Positions 10,634 to 19,917 of a stretch of DNA of 64,000 nucleotides are shown in pieces (positions within the stretch are counted from its first letter, which is position 1; each line of letters opens with the position of its first letter). Made by a program: the position numbers and the translations under genes. Source of the DNA: Adiantum capillus-veneris (taxonomy: Eukaryota > Streptophyta > Polypodiopsida > Polypodiales > Pteridaceae); the NCBI GenBank assembly GCA_014529385.2, contig CM043971.1, forward strand, positions 90,910,840 through 90,974,839. The letters are read 5' to 3'. The notes beneath the pieces were generated by a model that saw only the letters and a list, made by a program, of their open reading frames with translations, did no database searches and was not told the DNA's origin.

Positions 10634-12574
10634 TCATGTGTGATTGTCTGTTGGCTTTTCTTCTACTGGAACATCTTGAGTGTTGGCGTTGAATACAATT
10701 CCCATTACCTCCAAAGAAGACTCCTCTTCACTGGTTGATGCACTGGTTGATGCTTCCTCATCACTTGAGTAAGGACTCTCCTCCTCGCTCTCTTCATCTG
10801 CCGTGGTTTCATAGTTGATATCTAGTTGCTTTCCTTCTCGCCAATCATACACCACCGGTTGACCCTTCTTAAGAATCAAACGACCACTTCCCCATTTTTG
10901 ATCTGCATTCACAGCAATGAGCCAAGGCCTCCCTAGGATGATGGGATAGCCCTCCCCCTTAGCTGGCATAACATACATATCCACTCGTGCATCTATGTTA
11001 CATACAGAGACTTTTACATTTTCAATGATCCCCAAACACTTCACACTTGAGTTGTTGGCTAGCTTAGCTTGACAATTAGAGGACTTTGTAATTTCAAGCC
11101 CTAGCCTGTTCATTGATTTTTCCATGATCACACACATTTGAGCTCCACCATCAACATATACATTAGACACCTTTTTACCCCTTATGTAAGCATCCACAAT
11201 GGGTTCCACATCTTTTTGTAGCTTTGAGGCCATAACCTTAATGGAAAGATTTGCTTTCTTTTTTGGAATTCTTGTACTTACCAACTTTGGCCATTGCCTT
11301 CTTACTTTGGCTGATAGGTGTAGAAGTTGAGGCCATGAAATGTTTGGCTTTTGGGTTTGTAAATCCTCCAAGATGTTGTAGGGCTCTAGCTCCTTTCCCA
11401 ATGGGAAGTCGTTGATACCAATTTCCCTTCGCCTTGATCTTTTCTTCCTGCTACTTTCAACTTCTTCCATCTTTGACTTCTTCTTCTTGTCCCTTCTGGC
11501 TGAATTTGTTCCTTCACTTCTCATGTCTTCATCCTTATCATGTGCTCTTGTGCGTTTTTCTGCCGGCATAACATCAAAGTTTAGAGTATGCTCATCTATT
11601 ACCTCTTCTAGCTTGATGATGTTGACTCCTCTTTCTTCCTCCTCATGTGGGACGGGAGGTATATTTGCTGGTGGTGGTGGTCGTCGAAGGATTTGTGGAC
11701 CTTGAGCTTGTTCTTGTTGCACAGTGAGAGGAGGCGGTCTAGGGGGATATATGTCTCCTGGAAGTCGCCTTGGATGTGGACAATTGTACATGCCATGGCC
11801 CATTTCATTGCAATTCCAACATCGCAACTCTTGAGCTTGTCTTCGTTGATTGCGATTCCCTTCTCTTGGTTGTCGTTGTTGAGGTAGGCCTTGTACTAGA
11901 TTCAGAGTGAGGTTCTCAAGCTGTTGAGTTAGCCTTTGTAAAACCTCTTGTTGAGAGTTATCTCCTATTTGTGAAGATTGTGCAAGAGGAGCCCTAATTG
12001 GTGCTTCCATGGTTTGTGAAGACTCCCTCTCACTCACTTCATTCAAACCCCTTGCTCTATGTGCTTGGAAGTGTAGTTTTCTAAACTTGATGATGGCTAC
12101 CTCACGTGATTCTTCGAAGGTGTATGGGAATTTTAGCTCTCTTTTAGCCTTTAAAAGTGGATACAAGCCAACCATGAATCTCTCTTTTTTTAGAAAGTTA
12201 GGTGCACCACCATGATTTTCTAACGTAGCCTCCCACCTACCCCATAGATTGACAAAGGTTGCTTCATAAGAGGGATAGTCTTCAAGTGATACCTGCTTAT
12301 GCCCAATAAGACATTTCCATAATCCTTCAGAAGTATCACCTTGCCCGAACTTGGAGAGGAAGCTTGCTCGCAGTCTCTCCCAATTGGACTTGATTTGGGG
12401 TTGCAAGGTCTCATACCATGCTTTAGCTTCTGCTTTTAGAACCAACGGGAAGGCTCGTAGCTTTACTTCCTCTTCATCTCTCCCGGATATGAGATGTGCC
12501 ATCTCCAAGTTGTCAAGAAACTCTTGCGCATCTTCCCCACTTCTTGCATAGAACGTGGGAAAAGAACTTGACAT
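10634..12574 (-). CDS. E3 Gag-protease
   Basis: The product is 646 residues starting MSSSFPTFYA, the first ATG after the leader. Residues 10-180 match the retrotransposon gag (capsid) domain, with WYETLQ and FVNLWGRWEATLENHG-type blocks. A zinc knuckle (CWNCNEMGHGMYNC, CX2CX4HX4C) lies near residue 255, followed by a proline-rich and then a lysine/arginine-rich linker. The retropepsin domain lies near 470-570 with a YVDGGAQMCVI active site and IILGRPWL close to its end. DGG in place of DSG/DTG is common in this clade. The C-terminus is acidic and serine-rich. Gag forms the particle and the protease cuts Gag-Pol. The ORF is intact. Confidence 0.93.
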   Translation of the reverse strand: MSSSFPTFYARSGEDAQEFLDNLEMAHLISGRDEEEVKLRAFPLVLKAEAKAWYETLQPQIKSNWERLRASFLSKFGQGDTSEGLWKCLIGHKQVSLEDYPSYEATFVNLWGRWEATLENHGGAPNFLKKERFMVGLYPLLKAKRELKFPYTFEESREVAIIKFRKLHFQAHRARGLNEVSERESSQTMEAPIRAPLAQSSQIGDNSQQEVLQRLTQQLENLTLNLVQGLPQQRQPREGNRNQRRQAQELRCWNCNEMGHGMYNCPHPRRLPGDIYPPRPPPLTVQQEQAQGPQILRRPPPPANIPPVPHEEEERGVNIIKLEEVIDEHTLNFDVMPAEKRTRAHDKDEDMRSEGTNSARRDKKKKSKMEEVESSRKKRSRRREIGINDFPLGKELEPYNILEDLQTQKPNISWPQLLHLSAKVRRQWPKLVSTRIPKKKANLSIKVMASKLQKDVEPIVDAYIRGKKVSNVYVDGGAQMCVIMEKSMNRLGLEITKSSNCQAKLANNSSVKCLGIIENVKVSVCNIDARVDMYVMPAKGEGYPIILGRPWLIAVNADQKWGSGRLILKKGQPVVYDWREGKQLDINYETTADEESEEESPYSSDEEASTSASTSEEESSLEVMGIVFNANTQDVPVEEKPTDNHT

Positions 12575-12658
12575 TTTGTTTAGACTTTTTTAAATCTCTT
12601 TTCTTAAAGAAACTTTTCTCTTACAGGCCGCACAAGATTATTGACACTATAAATCTGA

Positions 12659-12871
12659 TTACATTAGAATGAAGATGTACACATCCATTGTTAATTCGTA
12701 CTTTATCATAGGTAGAATAAATGGATTAATTGAAGCATTGATTTCATTGAGGCGAGTGGATCCAAATATCCTCCTTATGATACACTGAAACCTAAACTTA
12801 GTTGCAATGATTATATGAATGGATTGCCGAGCAATAGGCCTAAAAGGTTCATTATTTTGATCGTGATTCAT
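12659..12871 (-). CDS. E3 leader mini-ORF 2, unknown function
   Basis: A 70-residue ORF with a true ATG on the element's sense strand, upstream of gag. No known domain is recognised. Its C-terminal half (IFGSTRLNEINASINP onward) aligns with the neighbouring mini-ORF at 12955-13167, with about 22 of 37 residues identical by eye. It is hydrophobic and Ile/Phe-rich with no clear zinc or catalytic motif. Some Ogre/Tat elements carry an extra ORF before gag, so a real product is possible, but so is a leftover of an internal duplication without translation. Confidence 0.4.
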   Translation of the reverse strand: MNHDQNNEPFRPIARQSIHIIIATKFRFQCIIRRIFGSTRLNEINASINPFILPMIKYELTMDVYIFILM

Positions 12872-12954
12872 GTGCTACTCCTCGTTGTTGGTTTGAAGAC
12901 CTCGTTCCTTCATATGGCCCTTGAGCACCCCTTCACCACTCCTTGTTCCTGCCT

Positions 12955-13167
12955 TTAAAACAAAATGAAAACGTGAACATCAAAAGAAGTTTCATAATTG
13001 ATGATTGGAAGTATAATTGGATTGGGTGATGCCAGTATTTCTCTAAGTCTTTTTGCACCAAATATAAAAACAATGCGTTGCTGGAAAAAGACTTTTCTAT
13101 CTATGTGAACATTTACTCTAATGTGTTGTGCAAAATAAAATGGATAGATGGGAACTCCATTGTTCAT
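12955..13167 (-). CDS. E3 leader mini-ORF 1, unknown function
   Basis: Starting at the ATG at 13167 it encodes about 70 residues; a GTG lies just upstream in frame. It begins 35 bases after the primer-binding site. The second half (IFGAKRLREILASPNP, then ILPIINYE and DVHVFIL) is shared with mini-ORF 2. The reading frame is kept in both copies although their DNA has drifted to roughly 60% identity by eye. No known family is recognised. Confidence 0.4.
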   Translation of the reverse strand: MNNGVPIYPFYFAQHIRVNVHIDRKVFFQQRIVFIFGAKRLREILASPNPIILPIINYETSFDVHVFILF

Positions 13168-13201
13168 CACTAAAGAATTTGAAGGTAACTTGGAAATATG
13201 T

Positions 13202-13219
13202 TCCTCAGTGGGGGCACCA
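13202..13219 (-). promoter_or_regulatory. E3 primer-binding site
   Basis: On the minus strand TGGTGCCCCCACTGAGGA begins 6 bases after the 5' LTR. Its complement ends in ...GGGGGCACCA, as a tRNA 3' end should. I cannot name the tRNA with confidence; it is not initiator Met. Confidence 0.75.
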
Positions 13220-13224
13220 CTTTA

Positions 13225-15303
13225 TGAGGGCGAGCTTTTTGAAATGGGGCCTCTAAACCCAAACCAATGGGCCTACCCTCACAAAATGTTCGTAAAGAGG
13301 TACGCACACTACTTGGGGCACCACCTTCTTTTGGGAGTGGAGAAGGAAACCAATCAAAATGACACTTGCACTCACCCACTCAAGCAACACACTTTTAAAA
13401 CCCCCTTACTCTATATACACTTTGGACACTTGAAACACCATCAACGATCATGCAACCCAATGCCGTGCATCAAAATGAAATATGCAATTTGTGGAATAGC
13501 ATTCACCTTCTCCCCATAAGAATACCCATAATACATCCAAACTCTTCCTCTCTCAAGCACTCATCAAAAAATCATGCACACAAGACTTGCCTCTCAAACA
13601 CACAAGAGAATCACTTACATCAAACTAACACACTTTGCATAGAGAGCTCATCTCCATCTATGCAATGCCGTGACACAAATAAAATCACCATGAGAGGTAG
13701 CCACATGCATATGTAATGAAGTAAAAGAGAGTTGGAGTGAGAAATTTATTTAGACCAATTGAATAAGTGTGGAGAAACAAACCAATGGTAAATTGAGAAT
13801 AGAACACTTACTTGATTTCTCACACACCTTTTAAGGGGAGGACCGACGCTTGCTAACCATCACGAATTGCGACACTTGAAAGTTTTTGAAGATGATTTCA
13901 TGATCATTAACATAACCATGAGAGAGATCATGATGTATTTACAAGTTATTGAGGTGCTACAAATGATTTATTGGGTTGATGGAGTAAGAGATTGTAGAAT
14001 GGAGAGAGTGGAGAATAGAGTTGCACTTCCTCCAAAGAGGAGGGTTAGGAGGGAGGATGTGAAAGAGGGAGAGTTGGGGTTTTCTCTACTATTGATCAAG
14101 AAAACAACATGAAGTTGAAAATATAGGTGTGTGTGTCCTTGAGTCTCTCCAAGGGGGGCTATTTATAGTTGTGTAGGAGTGGGATTATGCTACACTTGAT
14201 TAGAGTAAGTGATTAGACCTAATTAAGTGTCCTTTGACCACTCATTGAATATTGAACATAAAAGGGACTATTTATTCACCAAAAATATCATTTTAGACCG
14301 TGAAGGCTCCATAGGGGTGCATAATGTAGGTGGGCCCCACCATGAGGCCCTACGGGTGGCTCCTGCGGGGTATCTCAACTTGTCTGTCTTGGCATTTAGA
14401 AAGCATCTTTAGGTTGGTCCCATCACATGCAAGTGACCTTGAACACTCATTGCTCTTCTAGAAGATGAGTAGGGGAAAAATAAGATCTCACTCTCTTGAT
14501 TTACTTGATTTACAGTTCCCTTTTGCTGCGAATCTGACAGATTTACACTATTTTGACCATAACTTTTTACCTGTAGCTCGGAATGACATGCTTCAAAAGG
14601 CAAAATTGACCTTCTCAACATGTTTGATATGAATTTGGACTATTAGTCACGCCCATGCACCAAGGAATTCGGTTTGGAAGGTCCACACTAGGCTAGGGAA
14701 CCTTTTGCTTCAAAGTCTTCTTGTATGGGCCCTTTGCTTGTATGCATCCAAGGGGAATCATGCTTTTTCAAAAGGCTATGATGCTTAAACAAATAGAGGA
14801 GGGCCCAATCTTATTTGCTTGTGAAAAGAATATACAATTGGAGTCTTTTTGAAATGAGAGAAACTATATGTATATTCTTAAGAGATATTGGACCACCTAT
14901 GTAGGGGGCATAGAAGACTTGTAGTGAGGGACCATAATCTTTGGTAAAGACAAGTGGAGAGTTGATTTCCATGGGAATTTATTTATAAGGGGTGGAAGAT
15001 GGATATATTATTTTTCTACTACTAATTCACAAGAGGTAAGAAAGTTTGGGGGTATATAGTTGGTTATTGTATGCTTATTCTATTTACAAAGCAAAAAAGA
15101 AAAGGGTGGTAATATAAATATATGACTAAGGTGACATTTTTGGGAAGAGTATAATGTATGTGTCGCCACAAAGGTTAAACGAAAAGGGGGAATTTACTCT
15201 AGATAACTTAATAGCATAGAAAAATATATACACATATGAGGAAGAGGACGTTGAGTAGGCTGACAAATGTTGCAAAAAGATGGTTACCATTTTATGCCAC
15301 TCA
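13225..15303 (-). repeat. 5' LTR of E3
   Basis: Partner of 5004-7082. On the minus strand it runs from 15303 (TGAGTGGC...) to 13225 (...CTCA), directly before the primer site. Confidence 0.95.
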
Positions 15304-16130
15304 CTAGGAGAACACAATGACCTACATAAGAGCAATGCTTTAAGCCTAACCTTAAGTGGAAAGGCTGGGGATTGGTATAGAACCCTAAGGGTGGAAGAAA
15401 AAACGATTTACCCTACTCTTAGGAGACTGTTCTTAAAAGAATACATACGAGAGGGAGTGCTTTGGGGTGTAGCCTCTCAGCTCCAGAAAGCCCAACGAGA
15501 GGAAGGAGAGTCGGTGAGAGACTTTATAAGTCGCTTGAAGCATTTCAATTCTCGTTGTAATCCAAATGAGCACTTCAACAATAACCAATTTCTGGATAGA
15601 TTCATTAGGGGGTTACGACATGAGGATATCTACAATGGCCTAGTCATTAGAGGTATCACCACTTGGGAAGCAGTCACCACCAATGCGATCCAATTGGAGA
15701 ATAATTTAATGATTCAAGGAGAAAGAGTGTCTGTTGAGTCTAAATCTATTAGCTCACAAGCATCGGGGCATCAGCCAATGACCCTAAAGCCTATTGCTAA
15801 GGAGCCAAAGATATCTGAGATGACTTTAGCAGATCTCACCAAGGCTATTCAAGAGAGTCTTAGAGACAATCGTGCTCCGCAAAACAATCATATGTATCCA
15901 AGAAGGGAGCAACAATGGTGCTCAGTATGCTATGGACCGCATAGTACCAATGAATGCCCTACTTTTAGAGTAAAATTCAATGGGAACTGCAATGCATGTG
16001 GGAGCTATTGTCATCAAGCTAAGGATTGCATAGCATTTAAGCGTGCGATGGCCAATAGACCAACCTTAGCATGGGCACACACCTCGAGTGCCTGCCTTGA
16101 TGCCGGCCCCACCTCTTGAACAAACATCAC
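15304..16130 (+). pseudogene. Element A gag, part 2 (capsid domain and first zinc knuckles)
   Basis: It resumes the gag frame cut by E3. The first part is a retrotransposon gag domain (SLTLSGKAGDWYRTL, then REEGESVRDFISRLKHFN and QFLDRFIRGL). Two zinc knuckles follow near 15919-16032: CSVCYGPHSTNEC, with the unusual spacing CX2CX3HX4C, and CNACGSYCHQAKDC, a normal CX2CX4HX4C. A small indel near 16075 shifts the frame, so the bases before the E4 insertion continue as MPAPPLEQTS in another frame. A' (49562-49900, minus) encodes a close relative of this stretch without that shift. Confidence 0.8.
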
Positions 16131-16325
16131 TGTTGGGGTTAAGGCCTATGTGCCTTGACCGGTCGCCCAAGTCATGGGCGCCCGCCCACTGTTACCCTAT
16201 ACTTATAGTGAGTATACTGTATAGGGGGAGCTGCCACTTCACAGTCTCCCCACCCACATCGTGTGTGTGTCTCCTTCTCTCTCTCTCTCTCACTCTCAGT
16301 CTGTGGTGCTCCCCGATCCCCTTCA
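16131..16325 (+). repeat. 5' LTR of E4
   Basis: 195 bp, TG...CA ends. It contains the perfect inverted pair CCCTATAC/GTATAGGG at 16195-16202 and 16219-16226, a short GT run and a (CT)n tract. Confidence 0.92.
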
Positions 16326-16327
16326 AT

Positions 16328-16340
16328 TGGTATCAGAGCA
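16328..16340 (+). promoter_or_regulatory. E4 primer-binding site, initiator tRNA-Met
   Basis: TGGTATCAGAGCA lies 2 bases after the LTR and is the classic plant initiator-Met primer site. Confidence 0.9.
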
Positions 16341-17454
16341 TAGGTGCGGAGGAAGCGCGTGTGTGCATAGTCACGACGACAACGGAGAGCCAGTTTCATT
16401 CCCGAAATCGCGTCCGCGCGCGCGCACTTTCAAGAGTGCAAACAGGGTTTTGACTTCGGCATCGGCAAATTCAGCTTTCCGAGAGCATTTCCAGAAGGTG
16501 TTCTGGCGTTTTACCCCCCTTTCAAAGCCATTCGAGCCATCAAAAACTTCATTCGAGCTACAGCTGAGGAGCTGCATTTTTCAGCCCTCTTTTGGCAGTT
16601 TATGTTGCTTTTTTGGGTCGAAACGAAGGTTTTTTGGCATAGCTTTCACACCCGGACTCGGATACATGTGATCCAGGAGTCTACCTTGGGGTTTTGGCAC
16701 GCTCCGGACGCGCTCGTCATATCAAAATTTTAAAATTCTGAACACTGAATTTTTTGCAGCAGCAGTTGTTTATTGTGTGTCGAGGATTCCACACAAGGTT
16801 TGCTCTCAGATGTGAGAGTGACATTTGTTGCAAGTTTCCTCACAGGTGGGAGGATACGATGTATGCCTTATGTGGTTTGATGCTCAAGGAGACTAATGTG
16901 ATTGCATTTTGAGCTCGGCAATGTATGCCTCGAGCATGTTTTTTGGCAGTCACAGGTAGAGCAGATATTTGTGTACTAGATTTGCAGGTGTTTGCAATGA
17001 TGTATGCAAAGCGTGGAGATTGGTGCATGCATTTGGAGTGCGGTTTGATGCGCTTTGGTTGCTCATGGTTTTGAGCGTGTAGTCAATTTGGTTACTGGTT
17101 TTGTGGCCATTTTACTGACAAAACTCTAGCAAAATATTCCCAGTAGTTTTATGCGTATCATTTATGCGATCTAAGTAGAGATTGCGGGTTGCACTCAGCA
17201 TTTGCGTGCGGTGTTCTCTGCAGGTGGGAGATTTGTGCGTGTGTATGCATCGATACCGCACAGTGTGGGCTTGGTGATTAGCTCACAGATTGCAGTGTGA
17301 TACTAGAGCAGGCGAGGCTTGTATTGACATTGCGGGAGCTCTATTTTGGAGTGTGTCTCACAGGTTTTACATTGTGTTTCTAGCCATATTGGTAGACAGT
17401 TTCCAGGTGTTGTTGGTGAGGTGGTTTTGCTTTCTAGTTTGCTACATTGTGCTC
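16341..17454 (+). other. Long leader of E4
   Basis: About 1.1 kb between primer site and ORF. It is T/G-rich with a GCGCGCGCGC run near 16418. No conserved ORF or domain is recognised. In a non-autonomous element it probably carries the packaging signal, but that is inference. Confidence 0.5.
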
Positions 17455-19068
17455 ATGGCAGAGACAGGTGATCGATCAGATTGTGACCTCTCACAAATGC
17501 GAGTGTTTGATGGGTCAGACTTTGCGGCATGGAGAGAGTGTATGCTTGACGCATTGACACAGCGAGGGTTGCATGGACCATTGAGTGGTGATGCAGGTAG
17601 ACCTTCAAACATGTCTGACGATCAGTGGCAGGAACTAGAGGAGATGGCACTATCTACACTCTCTTTGCACCTTGCGGAATCTGTATATGCTCTTGTTATG
17701 TATGAGACTACTTCGAGAGCACTTTGGTGCAGATTACATGAAATGTATGATAGATATGAGCCATCACGGACTCATGTGAGACATGTACATTCACGAGCAC
17801 GCCGACAGGTGACATGTTGGTATTGTGGTCATTCTGGACACATTAGACGGCGCTGTTTTCGTCGTATGCGACATCGTAGGAGACATGGCAGTCTCAGAGA
17901 TGTATGTAGTGATGCCATGGACTTAGTTGCTTTGACAGTTGAGGTAGATGCAGTGTCGGAGTATACTAGTGACGGGGATGTCACTTTCACCTCGAGCTAT
18001 GCACGAGATGCTATACATGTGGATAGTGCACTCCCTTCGCAGTGGTTGCTAGACGCAGATGCTATGTTTCATGTCACGCCGCATCGTGAATGGTTTTGTA
18101 GCTATTCTAGCGGGATGCTTGGCAGTGTACGTTTGACTGATGGATCGGTGCATGCGATAGCAGGTGCAGGAGATGTGAGACTGTCATTACCGAGTGGTGC
18201 ATCTTACTTGTTACGACATGTGCGCTATGTACCAGATTTGACAGTGAGTTTGATCTCGATTGGTCAGCTTAGAGATTGTGGATGTCAGATTTCGCTACGA
18301 AAGCGAGATTTTGTGATGCATTTGGGTTCGCTAGTGATTGCGAGAGGTGCCAGGAGTGGTACAGGTTACCCATTGCATGTGGATCACAAGAGAGACGGTG
18401 TTGTCTCTGTGATCATGCAGCCAAGTAGAGAGCGAAAGAGCAGGCGAGACTCTTTTGCTTGTGGGTTGCAGGATGCTTTGCATGGAGTGCAGAGCAGTGA
18501 CCTTGTTGTGCAGGTTGCGTCTACGGATGCACAGGTAGAGCGGGACAGCTCTAGTGAGTCACAGCAGGATGAGTCATCAGAGGTGATGACAGAGATGACT
18601 CACATGGATGCTGAGATGTCAGCTATTGTGGAATCATTTCTTGATATGCTTATGCCAGGGCTTGATGCAGATTCAGGACAGATGGATACTCTTGGTACAC
18701 ATGTGATATGTGGTGGGCACGAGGAGTCACTCCAGAGCTCAGAGTCAGAGTGCCATGGTCTCTATGATAGGGGACAGGATTGCCATGAGTTGAGTTCTGA
18801 GTTGGAGGTGGCAGAGGTTGCCAGGGTTGCATCAACATTCGGTGTCCTCATGTACGAGATGCTGATCTCGAGGCCCGACATAGCAGCTGCAGTGGGAGCA
18901 TTTGCAGCAGGGTTGATTAGTTGTTCGATGACTGATCTCGGCATAGAGCATAGGGGAGGTTTGCAGGTATTGGACCGATACTTGCAGGAGTGCATGAGCT
19001 CTTGTAGACTCTTTGCAGAGCTTGGAGCTAGCTCTGTGTGGCTTCCGCAGCGGGATGTTTGTCTATAA
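17455..19068 (+). CDS. E4 fused Gag / protease-like protein with a reverse-transcriptase remnant
   Basis: Starting at the ATG of MAETGDRSD it encodes 537 residues without a stop; an open frame extends about 55 codons upstream without ATG. Residues 10-110 resemble the start of copia gag (FDGSDFAAWRECM, HLAESVYALV, ALWCRLHEMYDRYE), but the usual middle of gag is missing. Then comes a zinc knuckle, CWYCGHSGHIRRRC, in a very arginine-rich setting. The following part follows the copia protease pattern, but LLDADAMFHVT replaces the active-site D-S-G-A-S-x-H. Near residues 460-510, GVLMYEMLISRPDIAAAVG matches the copia motif S-L-M-Y-x-M-x-x-T-R-P-D-I-A found after the reverse transcriptase. The protease is probably inactive, so a Gag-like RNA-packaging role is more likely. 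Confidence 0.8.
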   Translation: MAETGDRSDCDLSQMRVFDGSDFAAWRECMLDALTQRGLHGPLSGDAGRPSNMSDDQWQELEEMALSTLSLHLAESVYALVMYETTSRALWCRLHEMYDRYEPSRTHVRHVHSRARRQVTCWYCGHSGHIRRRCFRRMRHRRRHGSLRDVCSDAMDLVALTVEVDAVSEYTSDGDVTFTSSYARDAIHVDSALPSQWLLDADAMFHVTPHREWFCSYSSGMLGSVRLTDGSVHAIAGAGDVRLSLPSGASYLLRHVRYVPDLTVSLISIGQLRDCGCQISLRKRDFVMHLGSLVIARGARSGTGYPLHVDHKRDGVVSVIMQPSRERKSRRDSFACGLQDALHGVQSSDLVVQVASTDAQVERDSSSESQQDESSEVMTEMTHMDAEMSAIVESFLDMLMPGLDADSGQMDTLGTHVICGGHEESLQSSESECHGLYDRGQDCHELSSELEVAEVARVASTFGVLMYEMLISRPDIAAAVGAFAAGLISCSMTDLGIEHRGGLQVLDRYLQECMSSCRLFAELGASSVWLPQRDVCL

Positions 19069-19159
19069 GTAGAGCCGGATGCACTAGCTCATCGAGAGTC
19101 AGTGGGCATAGGTTGAGAGAATCTCTCACCTTCTATTAGTTGTACACTAGTAGATCTTG

Positions 19160-19190
19160 CTTAAAGGCACATTGTCCTTTAAGTGGGAGG
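19160..19190 (+). promoter_or_regulatory. E4 polypurine tract with an adjacent hairpin
   Basis: AAGTGGGAGG at 19181-19190 sits one base before the 3' LTR and fits a copia polypurine tract. CTTAAAGG and CCTTTAAG just upstream can pair as an 8 bp stem with an 8-base loop. Confidence 0.7.
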
Positions 19191-19191
19191 T

Positions 19192-19380
19192 TGTTGGGGT
19201 TAAGGCCTATGTGCCTTGACCGGTCGCCCAGGTCATGGGCGCCCGCCCACTGTTCCCCTATACTTATAGTGAGTATACTGTATAGGGGGAGCTGCCACTT
19301 CACAGTCTCCCCACCCACATCGTGTGTGTGTCTCCTTCTCTCTCTCACTCTCCGTCTGTGGTGCTCCCCGATCCCCTTCA
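19192..19380 (+). repeat. 3' LTR of E4
   Basis: Partner of 16131-16325, shorter mainly because the (CT)n tract has fewer units. Followed by the target duplicate ATCAC. Confidence 0.92.
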
Positions 19381-19385
19381 ATCAC

Positions 19386-19917
19386 AACATATGGTCGCTA
19401 GGTCCCAAAATGTTGTTCAAACAACACTCTTATCGCCTCCAGTGCTAGGACCGCAACCACCACATCCAAGAATCACTTCTGTGAATCAAGTGGGTTGTGA
19501 GTCATCTATTTCTTGTTTGGAAGGCTATGAGGAAGATATAGATCCTAATATTGCCTACGGGATGGATGTGCTTGAAGAAAGTCCACAATACTACATGGAG
19601 GACTATTGGGGACAAGTCAAACCTGTATATCAAGTAGCTGCTCTTGCGGCAAGGGGCCAAAATATCAACTACACTGCTAAGAGACCACCTCTTCAATGCT
19701 ATGAGTGTGGAGGTCCACATCGTGTAGCCGAGTGTCCTATTAGGCTACAAAATAACGCCACACTAATGCAAACCAATCAAGCGAGCACGTCTAGAATGCC
19801 GATACTCATGTGTAATCGATGTGGCATAGATCATTTCATTGCCCAATGTCCAAATTATCCAAATGCACCGAAGATCACGCCATTGAACTTGATTAAAGTT
19901 ACCGAGGAGCCATCACC
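19386..19917 (+). pseudogene. Element A gag, part 3 (second zinc-knuckle pair)
   Basis: It continues the gag frame after E4 (QHMVARSQN onward). Two more zinc knuckles lie at about 19699-19737 and 19812-19851: CYECGGPHRVAEC and CNRCGIDHFIAQC. Both have the spacing CX2CX3HX4C, one residue shorter than usual before His. The frame is open until it meets E5 at 19918 after VTEEPSP, and resumes at 25165 with SPSTPVVP. Confidence 0.8.

Larger units (their letters stand above)
12575..13201 (-). other. E3 5' leader between primer site and gag
   Basis: This leader of about 630 bases contains two short minus-strand ORFs of almost equal size (listed separately) whose predicted products resemble each other. 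I see nothing else recognisable. Confidence 0.7.
5004..15303 (-). mobile_element. E3: Tat-type Ty3/gypsy LTR retrotransposon, minus strand, nearly intact
   Basis: Two 2,079 bp LTRs (5004-7082 and 13225-15303) have equal length and differ at only about 17 positions by eye. Each begins TGAGGGCGAG and ends CCACTCA. The insertion splits the gag of element A, and the target CTAG is present on both sides (5000-5003 and 15304-15307). Between the LTRs on the minus strand are a primer site, a leader with two related mini-ORFs, gag-protease, one stop codon, pol and a purine tract. Pol has both a gypsy RNase H and a second, archaeal-like RNase H, which marks the Tat/Ogre lineage. The near-identical LTRs indicate a recent insertion. 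One integrase catalytic residue is changed, so it may be unable to integrate unaided. Confidence 0.92.
16131..19380 (+). mobile_element. E4: non-autonomous Ty1/copia LTR retrotransposon
   Basis: The LTRs, 16131-16325 (195 bp) and 19192-19380 (189 bp), both start TGTTGGGGTT and end CCCCTTCA, and are flanked by ATCAC at 16126-16130 and 19381-19385. A primer site for initiator tRNA-Met and a purine tract are present. The single ORF holds a shortened gag, a zinc knuckle, a protease-like region and a scrap of reverse transcriptase. Integrase and most of the reverse transcriptase are absent. It would need enzymes from a related copia element to move. The LTRs are nearly identical apart from a CT-repeat length change, which suggests recent mobility. 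Confidence 0.9.
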
